Assembly (NCBI GenBank): GCA_922989275.2
Contig: OV277867.1
Span: forward strand, 7,068,001 to 7,132,000
DNA from: Gari tellinella
Lineage: Eukaryota > Mollusca > Bivalvia > Cardiida > Psammobiidae
Direction of reading: 5' to 3'
DNA length: 64,000 nucleotides
Shown here: positions 50,191 to 60,570 of the stretch, piece after piece
Layout: each line of letters starts with the position of its first letter
How positions within the stretch are numbered: the stretch's first letter is position 1
Notes under the pieces: model-generated
The model's database searches: none
Told to the model about the DNA's origin: nothing
The model's input: the letters and a program-made list of their open reading frames with translations, nothing else
Made by a program: the position numbers and the translations under genes

Positions 50191-50410
50191 TTAACCCATT
50201 ATCCCATTAATACACCTTTTACGTCTCTAATTTATTCCTCTACTGAATGAAATAGTTCCAAGTTATACTATCACAAATAAGACTCATAAGAAATATTTTC
50301 AAAATTCTAGCAGAAAATAGCTTAAAGGAGGCTGAAAGTAAAGCAGAATGTGCCTGCTTTAAGGTGTCAACTATCTTCAAATCCAGAAACAAGCTATGGG
50401 GTAATGGGTG
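50191..50410. mobile_element. Family B, core half deleted
   Basis: TTAACCCATTATCCCATTA left, AAGCAGAATGTGCCTGC, right end GGGGTAATGGGTGAA. Confidence 0.8.
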
Positions 50411-50427
50411 AAATGATATGAATACTA

Positions 50428-50679
50428 TTAACCCTTTCCCTTATAGAAGCGACTTTTAGCGCATTCATTTTATTCATCCGCCAAAGAAAATAGTTCCATT
50501 TTATACTGTCATGAATATGTACCGTAATAATTTTTTTCGATATCCTAGCAGATAGTAACTTAAAGCAGGCTGAAAGTAAAGCAGAATGCGCCCTAGGGCG
50601 CATTCTGCTTTACTTTTAGCCTGCTTTAATAGGTCACATATCTTAAATACTAGAAACAGGCTATGGGTTAAAGGGTTAA
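50428..50679. mobile_element. Family B' MITE, complete
   Basis: TTAACCCTTTCCCTTATAG left, GGTTAAAGGGTTAA right, perfect core GCAGAATGCGCCCTAGGGCG. Confidence 0.9.
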
Positions 50680-50771
50680 AGCCAGTTCCCTGACTTCAAG
50701 AAGATGAGTAAGGAGAGTACAGTATACTCGGTGTTGAAAGAGTTGTACAGGTGAAATGTTCAGATCAACGT

Positions 50772-50979
50772 TTAAACTCTTAGCATGCAAGCGGTGAAAC
50801 CATACTAACCATTGCAAACAGTTTGGATCCTTATTGAGACGCCGCATAATGCGGGTCTCATCAGGATCCAAGCTGTTTGACACTCTGAATTTCTTCTGAA
50901 AGAAATGAAATATAGAAAATTTAATTGTAATCAAGAACAGTTGAAGATGATATTTTTTGACTAAGCATGCAATGAGTTA
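50772..50979. mobile_element. Family F MITE
   Basis: TTAAACTCTTAGCATGCAAG left, core TTGAGACGCCGCATAATGCG, CTAAGCATGCAATGAGTTA right, running straight into D. Confidence 0.82.
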
Positions 50980-51243
50980 CCCTCTCTACAATAACACCCA
51001 ATGGGAGACAAAGATTGTGTGTGTTTTTCGGAGGGAGTTGTTATAGGGAGAGAAACATTAATACCATTGGCTTACATTTGCAAGCAATTTGAACCAGGAT
51101 GAGAAGTCGCGTTATGCCTGGGTTATGTCCAATACATAACTTTGAGAGAAAAACCTGCATACTGCAATTTTATGCAGATGATATTGCAGCAGTGAAAGCG
51201 TTGGACGTACGTCAACAGTGGTCATTGTAGGGAGGGAGCACTG
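50979..51243. mobile_element. Family D, diverged, left end shortened
   Basis: CCCTCTCTACAATAACACCC left and GTAGGGAGGGAGCACTG right; core mostly lost (GAACCAGGATGAGAAG). Confidence 0.7.
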
Positions 51244-51297
51244 TAAATGTAATGCCTTTTCAATGATTTACCCATTTCTGATTGGTAAATGCTGGTT

Positions 51298-51549
51298 TTA
51301 ACTCTTTGAACCCTAGTCACGAGTATATGTGTCATTTGTAAACAGTATACCTGTGAGGAGTACACTTGTACTATGCAAACAGTGTAGACCCTGATCAGAG
51401 GGCTCCTGAAGGAGCCCTCTGATCAGGGTCTACACTGTTTGTTAGTTTGCCATATATTGTAAAAATCAACCATTAAATGCCAAAAAATGGACTAGACTAA
51501 ATTGAAAATTAGAATTGTCAATTTGAGGTTACAGGGAGGAAAGGGTCAA
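51298..51549. mobile_element. Family E MITE, complete
   Basis: TTAACTCTTTGAACCCTAG left and ACAGGGAGGAAAGGGTCAA right; perfect core GATCAGAGGGCTCCTGAAGG. Confidence 0.88.
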
Positions 51550-51614
51550 ATGCCTCTTCCACCCCCATCCTGTCCTGATATTTAAGAACCATAGAAAAAC
51601 CATTCCTACATTCT

Positions 51615-51836
51615 TAACTCTTTCTAATTTTGAAGAGTTGTCACCTAAAGCAGGTTGAGAGTAAAGAAGAATGTGCCTTGATGCCACATTCTGCTTTACT
51701 TTCAACCTGCTATAAGCTACCATCTGCTCGGATATAAAAAGCATGCTCATGGCTGTATAAAGTGGAACTATTTTCTTCAATGGAGGCAAAAACTAAAAGG
51801 TGTAAAAACATGCATGTTTATTGGGTAAGAGGTTAA
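51615..51836. mobile_element. Family B, left end decayed
   Basis: TTAACTCTTTCTAATTTTG left, core GAATGTGCCTTGATGCCACATT, right end TTGGGTAAGAGGTTAA. Confidence 0.72.
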
Positions 51837-51844
51837 AAATCTTT

Positions 51845-53303
51845 ATTATATGCCTTCGTATGATATCGAGCGTTTCTGCGTGTATCTGCAGAGTAAAATA
51901 CAAGAGTCTGTATCAGCCACCTTGTATCAGCCACTTTGTATTTTACTCCGACGTCGCTTTCGATTTTCCCGGCTGTACTTTTTCCAAGGTTCAGTGTAAA
52001 ATTTCCATGGAATATGAATAATTTACGTGGAATTTACATGGAATTCTAAAAGTTCCATGGTTATTCATAACAATTTCCAAGGTTTTTGTTTAGTCATCCA
52101 ACATTTCCAAGGTTTATGCATGCTTATGAACAAAAAAACCACGTTAATATCAAGAAAAAACCTTGGAAACTCTTAAAACCTTGGCAAAAGCTCGGAAAAA
52201 TTGGACTTTGGCAAAAATAAACACGGAACAATCTCGGAAATAAGAACTTAACCATTTTTTAGCACGGAAAATCCTTGTAAAATAATAACTTAAACAATTT
52301 GCACCTCGTAATATTTGCTACAATTGTAAGTTTCACAAAACAGTGAATATTATACACACCCAGGACACCAGCTCACAACAATCAGAGGTCAGAGATTTAA
52401 GTTGTCTGTTTATCTATACTTTAAAATGTGAATGTGGCAAAAATTAAAGACTCCAAACCAGTTCAGACTCCTGACAAAAGATTCATGGTAAGTTACATAA
52501 CGTACATAAATACAATTTTATCATGATCATAATATATCTTGGATATTTACATGATACAAACAAAAGCATGTGGTACCCCACCCACTAGTAGTTAACTATT
52601 CCTCGTATACTTTTCCATGGTATTTTGTCGAAACCACGTAAAATGGTTCTAACATTTCCATGGTTTTTAGGAAAAAAACACGGAAATAACAGAGTAAATA
52701 TTTTACAAGGATTCCTCGTAAACTTTTCCGAGGATTTTTGTTTCCGTGGTTTTTAGGAGAAAACCTTGGAAATTAAATATTTTACAAGGATTCCTCGTAA
52801 ACTTTTCCGAGGTATTTTGTCAAACCATGTAAAAACCAAGGTCTTGTATTTTCTAAGGTTTTCTCGTCTTTTTTTCCAAGGTTTTTGTAATATGACCGTC
52901 CGAATACTCCGTGGTTTTTTCCATGTTTTTTTTTCATAAAACCTAGGAAAAAGTACAGCCGGGTAACGTGACGTCATTTACGTACATGTATAAGTGCCGC
53001 GTTATTCTTTGTGGCATGCAAAAAATGTTTTTCTGCTTCAAATAACTAATAAATTTTGGATATAAAATAATTTAAACAACTATTTAGTTGGTTCTAGGGT
53101 GTATTCAAGGCATATAATAAACACATCACCAGTTGGCAGTGCGCTACAGAGTGTTGCATTTAGCTCGAGATGTTTTTGGCGGAAACAACCGTTCAGACTC
53201 GCGCCAAGGCGCTTGTCAGATCGGCTATTTCCGCCAAAAACGTCTCGAGCTAAATACATCACTCTGTATCGCACTGTCAATTGGTAATGTGTATTTATTC
53301 TAC
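51845..53303 (-). mobile_element. Element J, reverse copy split by element P
   Basis: TTATTATATGCCTTCGTATG left; the GAGTAAAATACAAGAGTCTG hairpin; a break at CGATTTT; resumes TAACGTGACGTCATTTACG and the GCTCGAGATGTTTTTGGCGG palindrome; and ends CCAATATGG-side at 53303. Confidence 0.8.
51968..52963. mobile_element. Element P, 996 bp, dense CCAAGG-type motifs
   Basis: TIR CCCGGCTGTACTTTTTCC at the left and GGAAAAAGTACAGCCGGG at the right. Inside, TTTCCAAGG, TTTCCATGG, TTTCCGAGG and their complements recur dozens of times, densest near both ends. A direct repeat TTTTACAAGGATTCCTCGTA occurs at 52703 and 52783. The uninterrupted J copy (47340-47355) gives the empty site; TA may be the target. No transposase frame. 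Confidence 0.8.
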
Positions 53304-53905
53304 TGGGAACAGCCAATATGGCTCATGTTTTAGCCATTGCCCTTGACTATATCACTACCTGTCAACACTGGTACCTGTTCCAGCATATGTTGTTATTTTT
53401 AGACCGAGAACCTACCAGGTTTTCCATTTAGCAGTCCCATGATTGGCATATGGCAGTCTGCTGATTAAATGTTTTGATTAGAGTTCTATCATGATACTGC
53501 ACTACAGTCATGTTATTACGGCCATTCAAAAAAATGCTTGTTTTTTAACTCATGTGAGTCTCAGGATGAACTTTTGTGATCATTCCCTGCCTTGTCTGTT
53601 TTCTATATGCTTGTGAACACATTTGGGTCAGTCTTTATCAAATTTGGATAATACTTATCACTGTGACTTTTACATTGACCTTTGATCTCATTTACAGAAA
53701 TAACTTGTCCTGAGTATATTTTATCAGCTAGGGATACCAAATTTGATCCTGGTATGGCATAGTGTGGTGTACCATTTTCACTGGGACCTTCAACTTCAGT
53801 TATGTTATAAAAATAGCTTGTCTGTAGTGAGTGCAGTAAAGAAATCTGAGGCCCTGAGTAAGTTCGCCACTGATAACGCCCTTGGTAGCAATACCACTAA
53901 CTCTC
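53304..53905. other. No feature recognised, 600 bp
   Basis: No family ends or hairpins. Short frames are not convincing. CTCATGTGAGTCTCAGGATG at 53550 has a faint likeness to the GGTCA-type bivalve modules. Confidence 0.4.
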
Positions 53906-54429
53906 TTAACCCATTACCCCATAGCCTGTTTCTAGTATTGAAGATACGTGACCACTTAAAGCAGTGATACGTGACCACTTAAAGCAGGTTGAAAGTAAAG
54001 CAGAATGTGCCTTAACCCTTTACCTGATAGCATTGTTTCTAGTATTGAAGATATGTGACTACTTAAAGCAGGTTGAAAGTAAAGCAGAATGCGCCCTAAG
54101 GCGCATTCTGCTTTACTTTCAGCCTGCTTTAAGCTATTAACTGCTAGAATAAGGAAAGTATTTAATATGACACATATTCATTACGGTATAATTTGGAACT
54201 ATTTTCTTCAGCGGATGAATAAAATGAATGTTCTAAAAGTCGCTTCTATAAGGGAAAGGGTTAAGGCACATTCTGCTTTACTTTCAACCTGCTTTAAGCT
54301 AATATCTGCTAGAAAAAAAGAAAATATTTCTGATAGTAAATATTCTTGAATGTATAAATATGAACTATTTTCTTCAGTGTTGGAATAAATAAAAGGCATA
54401 AAAGGCGTATTTATTGGTTAATGGTTTAA
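53906..54429. mobile_element. Outer family B with a hybrid B nested exactly at its apex
   Basis: TTAACCCATTACCCCATAGC left, a 22-base duplication GATACGTGACCACTTAAAGC, then GAATGTGCC|TTAA; after the nested copy TTAA|GGCACATTCTGC continues the stem. Right end TTGGTTAATGGTTTAA. Confidence 0.88.
54012..54264. mobile_element. Hybrid B/B' MITE, nested at apex
   Basis: Left TTAACCCTTTACCTGATAGC with a B-type arm; right CTAAAAGTCGCTTCTATAAG then GGGTTAA of B' type; perfect core GCAGAATGCGCCCTAAGGCG. Confidence 0.88.
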
Positions 54430-54948
54430 TACTATCCAACAATTACATCATCGAGTTCCATGTCCATGCACTTTCCATGGGTACCAACAAATTGTAATTA
54501 TTCAAATTGAATCACACCAACGCTCAAAAGTGTGTTTCTCAACTGAAGTGCATCAGTTTTACCACAAAATTTTGTTTTCTATTTTAATATAATATTGTAA
54601 GCTGCTTTGGACGATACTTCAAGTGTCTCTAAATTAATACAATACAACACGTTGGTTACATTTCAGGTTTTGTCGAAAATGAACTCTTCAGTGGACGAAT
54701 AGATTAAAGGGATAAAACAAAAAAAATCCAGATTTATTGACTAATGGGTAAAGAATTCCTCAAAAAAAGATAGGAATAGCTTTTCAGGAATTTGAGATTT
54801 TCTTGAGAGAAGAAGAGTAAGTTATAATTTACTGTAAACGGAAAGAGATCAACAGGTGCTTTTTTGAGAATTTTTCACTTTCTGCAAATAATTGTTGAAT
54901 AATTTACTAGTATGGCTAGACAGCTGTCTAAGATAAAATAGGCTTCCC
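54430..54948. mobile_element. Mostly unrecognised; B right-arm piece
   Basis: Only 54680-54752 (GAACTCTTCAGTGGACGAAT, TTGACTAATGGGTAAAG) is recognisable, as a worn family B right end. The rest shows nothing. Confidence 0.45.
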
Positions 54949-55153
54949 TTAACCCATTTTATGCGGGATACACTTTTAGGTGTACCTCTAGGCAAACAGT
55001 TTTGTGGGGCCTGATCTGAGATCAAAACTGTTTGCAGCTAGTTCAGTATTCTATCAGAAACTTATAAAATATTTTGCAAATATTTGAGTTATACCCGCTG
55101 CAGACGACATTTTAAAATGGACGCCAAATATTACCCAGCATGCAATGGGTTAA
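54949..55153. mobile_element. Family H, reverse orientation, core half deleted
   Basis: TTAACCCATTTTATGCGGG left and CAGCATGCAATGGGTTAA right; CAAACAGTTTTGTGGGGCC then CTGATCTGAGATCAAAACTG. Confidence 0.85.
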
Positions 55154-55262
55154 CTATAGCTAATTAAAAGTAAGAGCTTAAGAATCCAGACAGTTTAACA
55201 TCATGATTTATCACAGCAACTGATTGCCAATACTGTAAGTGATTCCCTTTAACCCATTACTC

Positions 55263-55455
55263 CAGGGTTCCAGATAAGGGGAGTATTTCAAAAATTAAAA
55301 TCTTTATTTCTGCTTTAAAACCTATAGTGTCACTACTCTTTAGAATCGTCTCGAAGAGACAATTCTAATGAGTAGTAACACCATAGGATTTGGTGCTGAA
55401 ATAATTGAGAAAATGCTAGATTTGTTCAGTTTATTCCCCCTTATCTGGAACACTG
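55263..55455. mobile_element. Family A MITE, complete
   Basis: CAGGGTTCCAGATAAGG left and CTTATCTGGAACACTG right; palindrome with CGTCTCGAAGAGAC apex. Confidence 0.88.
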
Positions 55456-55670
55456 TAATACTCTCAAAGATACACATTTTTCTCAATTAACCAATTACCC
55501 CATAAATATGCCTTTTTACGCCTTTCACTTATTCCACCACTTAAGAAAATAGTTTTCCTTTATACAGTAATGAACATGTACCATAAGAAATATTTTCTAT
55601 ATCCTAGCAAATAGTAGCTTTAAGCAGGATGAAAGTAAAGCAAAATGCGCCTTAAGACTTTCAACCTGCT

Positions 55671-56161
55671 TTAACCCATTACCCAATAAAAATACACCTT
55701 TTTACACCTTAAATTTATTCCATCACCACAGAAACCATGCAGTTCCACTTTATACAGTGGAGAATCTGTTATTCTTTCCCGTTTAAACGCAAACGTACGC
55801 AAACGCAAAGCACTAAAACGTAGAAAAGAACAACTTTTGGACAATTCTGATAATTCTTGCTTATCTTGGTGGCAAACAGTTTGGAGCCTGATCAGACGCA
55901 GGGTTACCCGGCGTCTGATCTGGCTCCAAACTGTTTGCACTGCAAATAATAGTTTTAGCGTAAACGCGTTTATTGGGAAAGAATAACAGATTCTCCACTG
56001 TACAGTATGCCCAACAAAAAATGTTTCCTATATCCTAGCAGATGATAGCTTAAGGCAGGCTGAAAGTAAAGCAGAATACACGTTTTGCTCTTTACTTTCA
56101 ACCTGCTTTAAGTGACCACCTATCGTCAAAACTACAAACAAGCTATGGAGTAATGGGTTAA
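55671..56161. mobile_element. Family B nested in B, itself split by G
   Basis: TTAACCCATTACCCAATAAA left; G inserted at TTTATA|CAG; then CAGTATGCCCAACAAAAAATG, a partly decayed core and GGAGTAATGGGTTAA. Confidence 0.83.
55755..56000. mobile_element. Family G MITE (TA), nested
   Basis: CAGTGGAGAATCTGTTATTC left and GATTCTCCACTG right, TA flanks; core GATCAGACGCAGGGTTACCC. Confidence 0.92.
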
Positions 56162-56172
56162 GTAGTCACTTA

Positions 56173-56418
56173 CAGTGGAGAAAACGTTATTCTTTCCCAA
56201 TAAATGCGTTTACGCTAAAACTATTTTTTCCATTGCAAACAGTTTGGAGCCAGATCAGACGCCGGGTAACCCGGCGTCTGATCAGGCTCCAAACTGTTTG
56301 CCACTCAGATTAAAATAAATAGTGAGAAATGTCAAAAACTTGTTATGTTCTACGGTTTAGTGCTTTGCGTTTGCGTACGTTTGCGTTTAAACGGGAAAGA
56401 ATAACAGATTCTCCACTG
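56173..56418. mobile_element. Family G MITE (TA), second nested copy
   Basis: CAGTGGAGAAAACGTTATTC left and GATTCTCCACTG right, TA flanks, opposite orientation to the copy at 55755; perfect core GCCGGGTAACCCGGC. Confidence 0.92.
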
Positions 56419-56457
56419 TATCTTCAATACTAGAAAAAGGCTATGGTAATGGGTTAA

Positions 56458-56735
56458 TTTATTCTTCCACTGAAGAAAATATATCTCCAATTTATACAGT
56501 TATGAATATCGCAATATAAGAAATATTTTCTATGTTTCAGCAGATGGTAGCTTGAAGCAGGCTGAAAGGAAAGTAAAATGTGCCTCAAGGCTTTACTTTC
56601 AGCATGCTTTAAGCTATCATCTGCTGGAATATAGGAAATAATTATTATGATACATATTCGTGACTGTATAATTCTTCAGTGGAGGAATAAATTAAAATTA
56701 ATGCATTATAATGTGTTTATATGGAGTAACTTGGG
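56458..56735. mobile_element. Family B variant with two right-type arms
   Basis: TTTATTCTTCCACTGAAGAA left and TTCTTCAGTGGAGGAATAAA right are mirror copies, so both arms are of the same type around a worn core. Confidence 0.6.
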
Positions 56736-56971
56736 ATTAGAAAAAATTGTAAACTGAGATCAGACAGTCAAATGCCAATCTTTTGACCTAATCCAAATCT
56801 ACTCTTTAGAATCATCTGGATGTGGTAACACTTTGACTATATAGCGTTTGTTACAGAGAAAATGTTGGCCATATTAACCCATTGGCCTATAGATCTAGTC
56901 TGTTTCTAGTTTAAACAAGAAATATCTTTAAAAAAGATACTCCGTCGCAGGTTAAAGTTTTGTATGGGGTA

Positions 56972-57217
56972 GAGTGGAGAATCTGTTATTCTTTCCCTTT
57001 TAAACGCAAACGTACACAAACGCAAAACACTAAAACGTAGAAAAGAACAACTTTTGGACAATTCTGATATTTCATGTTTATCTTGGTGGCAAACAGTTTG
57101 GAGCCTGATCAGACGCCGGGTTACCCGGCGTCTGATCTGGCTCCAAATTGTTTGCACTGCAAATAACAGTTTTAGCGTAAACAGGTTTATTGGGAAAGAA
57201 TAACACATTCTCCACTG
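56972..57217. mobile_element. Family G MITE (TA)
   Basis: GAGTGGAGAATCTGTTATTC left and CATTCTCCACTG right, TA flanks; perfect core GCCGGGTTACCCGGC. Confidence 0.9.
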
Positions 57218-57555
57218 TACAGTATTCACTTAACCAGAGACAAGTGTATACACCGATTCTGACTTAACATCTTTCGTAAACAGACTTTCCCACATGCTAA
57301 ATTTAGAGCTTATCCACGCTAAATTTAGAAAAGGATGACATAGACTGCATCTCAATGTTTTGCCAGGTTTACACTCGCAAGATTGATGTGAAAAAATAAC
57401 AGAACGCCAGTCTAGGCCATTGGCCGATAAGAGTACTGCATTTCAAGCACGTGATCATTGACCATGATTTCTGATCATTCCTGATTGGTTAAATTGTTTC
57501 ATAGAGTTGCGGTCAAAATACAAAACAGACCCGTCTGCGACGGGAAAAAAAGAAG
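57218..57555. other. No feature recognised
   Basis: A short direct repeat CACGCTAAATTTAGA near 57300 and a CACGTG at 57450 are the only notable points. Confidence 0.4.
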
Positions 57556-57779
57556 ATTACTGCTTAAGTACATTGAAAGTAATGTAGACTGCTCCTAAAG
57601 GAGCATCAAAGGAGCATTCTGCTTTACTTTAAGCCTACTCTAAGCTCCCATGACTGTGAAATATTGCTAAAAATGACCTTTATATTTCATTTTCAAAACT
57701 TCCTAGGTGGGGACTACTTTTCATAGTGTAGGAATAATCAGCAGCATTTAATGGTGTATTTATAGGGTGAGAGGTTAAC
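57556..57779. mobile_element. Family B, diverged
   Basis: Core with a duplicated GGAGCAT (GCTCCTAAAGGAGCATCAAA), worn right arm, end TAGGGTGAGAGGTTAA. Confidence 0.6.
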
Positions 57780-57839
57780 ACAAGCATTTTAACTCTTGTT
57801 TATGGCCATGCTTAGTTTCTGTAGAAAACTATGGTTTAC

Positions 57840-58075
57840 TTAACCCATTACCACATAATACACCTTTTTACGCCTTAAATTTATTCTTCCACTTAAACAA
57901 ATAGTTCCAATTTAAACAGCCAAGAATATGTACCATAAGAAATGTTTCCTGTATTATACCAAATGGTAGTTTAAGCAGGCTGAAAGTAAAGCAGAATGCG
58001 CCATAAGGCATATTCTGCTTTACTTTCAACCAGCTTTAAGTTGACATTCATCTTCAAAATGAAGTAATGGGTTAA
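57840..58075. mobile_element. Family B MITE
   Basis: TTAACCCATTACCACATAAT left, core GAATGCGCCATAAGGCATATT, right end AAGTAATGGGTTAA. Confidence 0.82.
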
Positions 58076-58287
58076 GAAGCATGTTTCATATCTCATATGA
58101 GAGAATATTGATCTAGCTACCAGCTTATAACAGTGCAGACAGAAAAAAGCCATAAATAATTATCCATACTACAATATGAAGTTCTTCAGCCAGCATAAAT
58201 CTTCAAAAGAAAATACGGGAGTTTGTCTATAAGACTATAGAAAATTGGTATTTCACAATTTTCAAACTAAAATAAAAGCTGTTTTGA

Positions 58288-58448
58288 CAAGGCTCCAGAT
58301 AACTGGAGTATATCAGAAACTAAAATCTTTGCATTAAACCCTCTTCGAGACAATTCTAATGAGTAGTAACACCATAGGATTTGGTGTTAATATGAGTGAG
58401 AAAATGTTGGATTTGTTCAGTGTACTCCCTCTTTAATCTGGAGCTCTG
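58288..58448. mobile_element. Family A MITE with 6-bp TSD
   Basis: CAAGGCTCCAGATAACTG left and AATCTGGAGCTCTG right, flanked by TTTTGA at 58282-58287 and 58449-58454. Left half of the palindrome deleted. Confidence 0.85.
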
Positions 58449-58511
58449 TTTTGAGAGGCATTTCTAGAGACGGCTGAAGGAGTTCTGTCATTCTCTTGCT
58501 AATTAATTATA

Positions 58512-58698
58512 CAGGGCACTGGATATTAAAGAAGGAGTATATTGAACAAATCCAACATTTTCTCACTTATTTTAGCATCAAATCCCATGGTGTAACTACT
58601 CTTCTAGACGATTTTAATGAATAGTAACACCACAGGGTTTAATGCAGAACTAAAAAATAAAAAATGATTTTCAAATACCCCCCTTTTCAGGAGCTCTG
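58512..58698. mobile_element. Family A MITE, diverged
   Basis: CAGGGCACTGGATATTAAAG left and TCAGGAGCTCTG right; core CCCATGGTGTAACTACTC/GAATAGTAACACCACAGG. Confidence 0.75.
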
Positions 58699-58717
58699 GA
58701 TTTGGATGAATTTTTCG

Positions 58718-58882
58718 TAAAAGTTTGAATCAGAATGAGATTAACACCACATCTCATCAGAATCCAAACTGTTTGACACCTTGACCCTGTTTTAAAAAAA
58801 AAATTTAATTCTATTTTACTTAACTATAGTAGACCACAATAATGTTGCAGACAAAAAAATTACCCAGCATGGAAAAAGTTAA
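58718..58882. mobile_element. Family F, diverged
   Basis: GTTTGAATCAGAATGAGATT/ACATCTCATCAGAATCCAAA core, right arm CCACAATAATGTTGCAGAC and CCCAGCATGGAAAAAGTTAA. Confidence 0.65.
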
Positions 58883-59087
58883 ATGTCAAGAAAATCTAAA
58901 CTGATTACCTTCTAGAGTCTCTTGGGGGAAAGAAAAGACACTTTTAGATAATAATATGGAATACAGCATTTTCAAGAAGACCACTTGTTTATTGAAAAAC
59001 TTTTTTTTTGGAAAAAAAGAAAGAAAAAGAAATCTTAATCAGCCCAAGAAAGGTTTAAGTGCTTGCAATATGCAATTCTGTTAGCTA
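58883..59087. other. Spacer
   Basis: AT-rich with a T9/A6 stretch near 59000-59030; nothing recognised. Confidence 0.4.
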
Positions 59088-59333
59088 CAGTGGAGAATGT
59101 GTTATTCTTTTCCAATAAACGCGTTTACGCTAAAACTATTATTTGCAATGCAAACAGTTTGGAGCCAGATCAGACGCCGGGTAACCCGGCGTCTGATCAG
59201 GCTCCAAACTGTTTGCCACCAAGATAAACATGAAATATCAGAATTGTCCAAAAGTTGTTCTTTTCTACGTTTTAGCGCTTTGCGTTTGCGTACGTTTGCG
59301 TTTAAACGGGAAAGAATAACGTTTTCTCCACTG
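59088..59333. mobile_element. Family G MITE (TA), complete
   Basis: CAGTGGAGAATGTGTTATTC left and TTTTCTCCACTG right, TA flanks; perfect core GCCGGGTAACCCGGC. Confidence 0.92.
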
Positions 59334-59375
59334 TAGTGTTTATTTTTGCACACAGTTTGGATCTGAAGCTGTTTA

Positions 59376-60090
59376 GACTCTTACTCCGCTAGTGACAGAT
59401 ATGACTGCCACAGTGATAACGTTTGCAAACAGTTTGGATCCAGATGAGATGTCCCGTAACACAGCATTTCATCAGGATCTAAACTGTTTGCCATTCGCAC
59501 AATCTAGTGTCCCTGAATTTAATTTTTATGCCCCCAGCATCGACAGATGCGGGGCATATAGTAATCGTCCTGTCCGTCCGTCCGTCCGTGCGTGTGTGTG
59601 TGCGTCCGTAACAAGGTTAAGTAGATTTTACCGTTTCATCTAGCATCAACACCGCTTACCCAAATGCTTGGATACTTATAAAGTTGTTGCCTTGGACCAT
59701 TCCCTATCCACCAATATCACCAAACTTTTATTTTGACCTTGACCTTGACCTAATTTGGACTTAGAAAATTTTAAATAGGCTATTTCTTGGTTAACTAGAT
59801 TTTACCGTTTCGGATAGCATCAACACAACTGACTACAATGCTTTGATACTTATACAGTTGTTGCCTTGGACCATTACCAACTCACCAATAATACCCAAGC
59901 TCAGTTTGACCCTGACCTTGACCTAATTTGGACTTAGAAAAGATTCAGAATATATTGTCAAGGATGCCACTGGGGGCATAAGCGTTTATTGAACGCGCAG
60001 TCTTGTTTTTTTTTTAAATCTATTTTTAGAACAGTAGCAGACAATTGTTGCAGAAGAAAAAAATTACCCAGTATGCAAAGAGATAAACAG
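59376..60090. mobile_element. Family F with nested TATGCCCCC element
   Basis: CTCTTACTCCGCTAGTGAC left, core GATGAGATGTCCCGTAACAC, then the insert; right arm AGAACAGTAGCAGACAATTG and CCCAGTATGCAAAGAGATAA. Confidence 0.8.
59527..60005 (+). mobile_element. Bivalve-type TATGCCCCC/GGGGGCATA element
   Basis: Opens TATGCCCCCAGCATCG, GATGCGGGGCATATAGTAAT, then a CCGTCCGTCCGTCCG run; has two internal units of about 175 bp (GATTTTACCGTTTC, GTTGTTGCCTTGGACCATT, CTTGACCTAATTTGGACTTA); and closes ACTGGGGGCATAAGCG. Recognised from memory as a widespread molluscan repeat type. Confidence 0.78.
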
Positions 60091-60159
60091 TGCCTCTTCA
60101 GGATCCAAACTGTTTGACAATCTGACCTGACTTTGAAAAGAAATTAAAAAAAATATATA
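60091..60159. mobile_element. Family F fragment before I
   Basis: CAGTGCCTCTTCAGGATCC and CTGTTTGACAATCTGACC are F core and arm pieces. Confidence 0.6.
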
Positions 60160-60363
60160 CAGTAAAACGTCTCTATTAAGACCATTTAATTGTGTTAACT
60201 GTTAGATGTTTGCGACAGGTGACTGCTTAAAGTAAGTTGACAGTAAAACAGAAAGCTCCTTTAGGAGCTTTCTGTTTTACTGTTACCTTGCTTTAAGCTG
60301 TCACCTGTATTTTGTACAATCAATTACCTTCGTTTTAGTGGTGGAAATAGAGAGGTTTTACTG
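60160..60363. mobile_element. Family I MITE (TA), complete
   Basis: CAGTAAAACGTCTCTATTAA left and ATAGAGAGGTTTTACTG right, TA flanks; core AGAAAGCTCCTTTAGGAGCT. Confidence 0.92.
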
Positions 60364-60570
60364 TATATATACTCAGCCAAAAAAGAAAGTACCCACTTTT
60401 GTATTCTAAATTATCAGCGTCTTATACATAAACTGTATTTAAATTTTATTTGATAGAAAGTAGCAGACGACATGAAATCATTGTGGCTAAATAACTGGCA
60501 CATTGTATCGAAAATGAAAGGTCCATATCTCTTTTTTCTGAAAACAGCATTTTTGCTTAGAATTTTTTTT

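Larger units (their letters stand above)
55487..56457. mobile_element. Outer family B with nested B and two G elements
   Basis: TTAACCAATTACCCCATAAA left, AATGCGCCTTAAG, CTTTCAACCTGCT, then nested B at TTAA; resumes GTAGTCACTTA, is broken by G, and ends TCTTCAATACTAGAAAAAGG ... GGTAATGGGTTAA. Confidence 0.85.

Noticed and set aside
52753..52977. 74-codon frame in element P as a transposase piece
   Set aside because: It is lysine/arginine-rich because of the repeated AAACCATGG/CCAAGG motifs and has no transposase motif.
57440..57470. CACGTG E-box as a promoter element
   Set aside because: A single 6-base match with no nearby gene has no weight.
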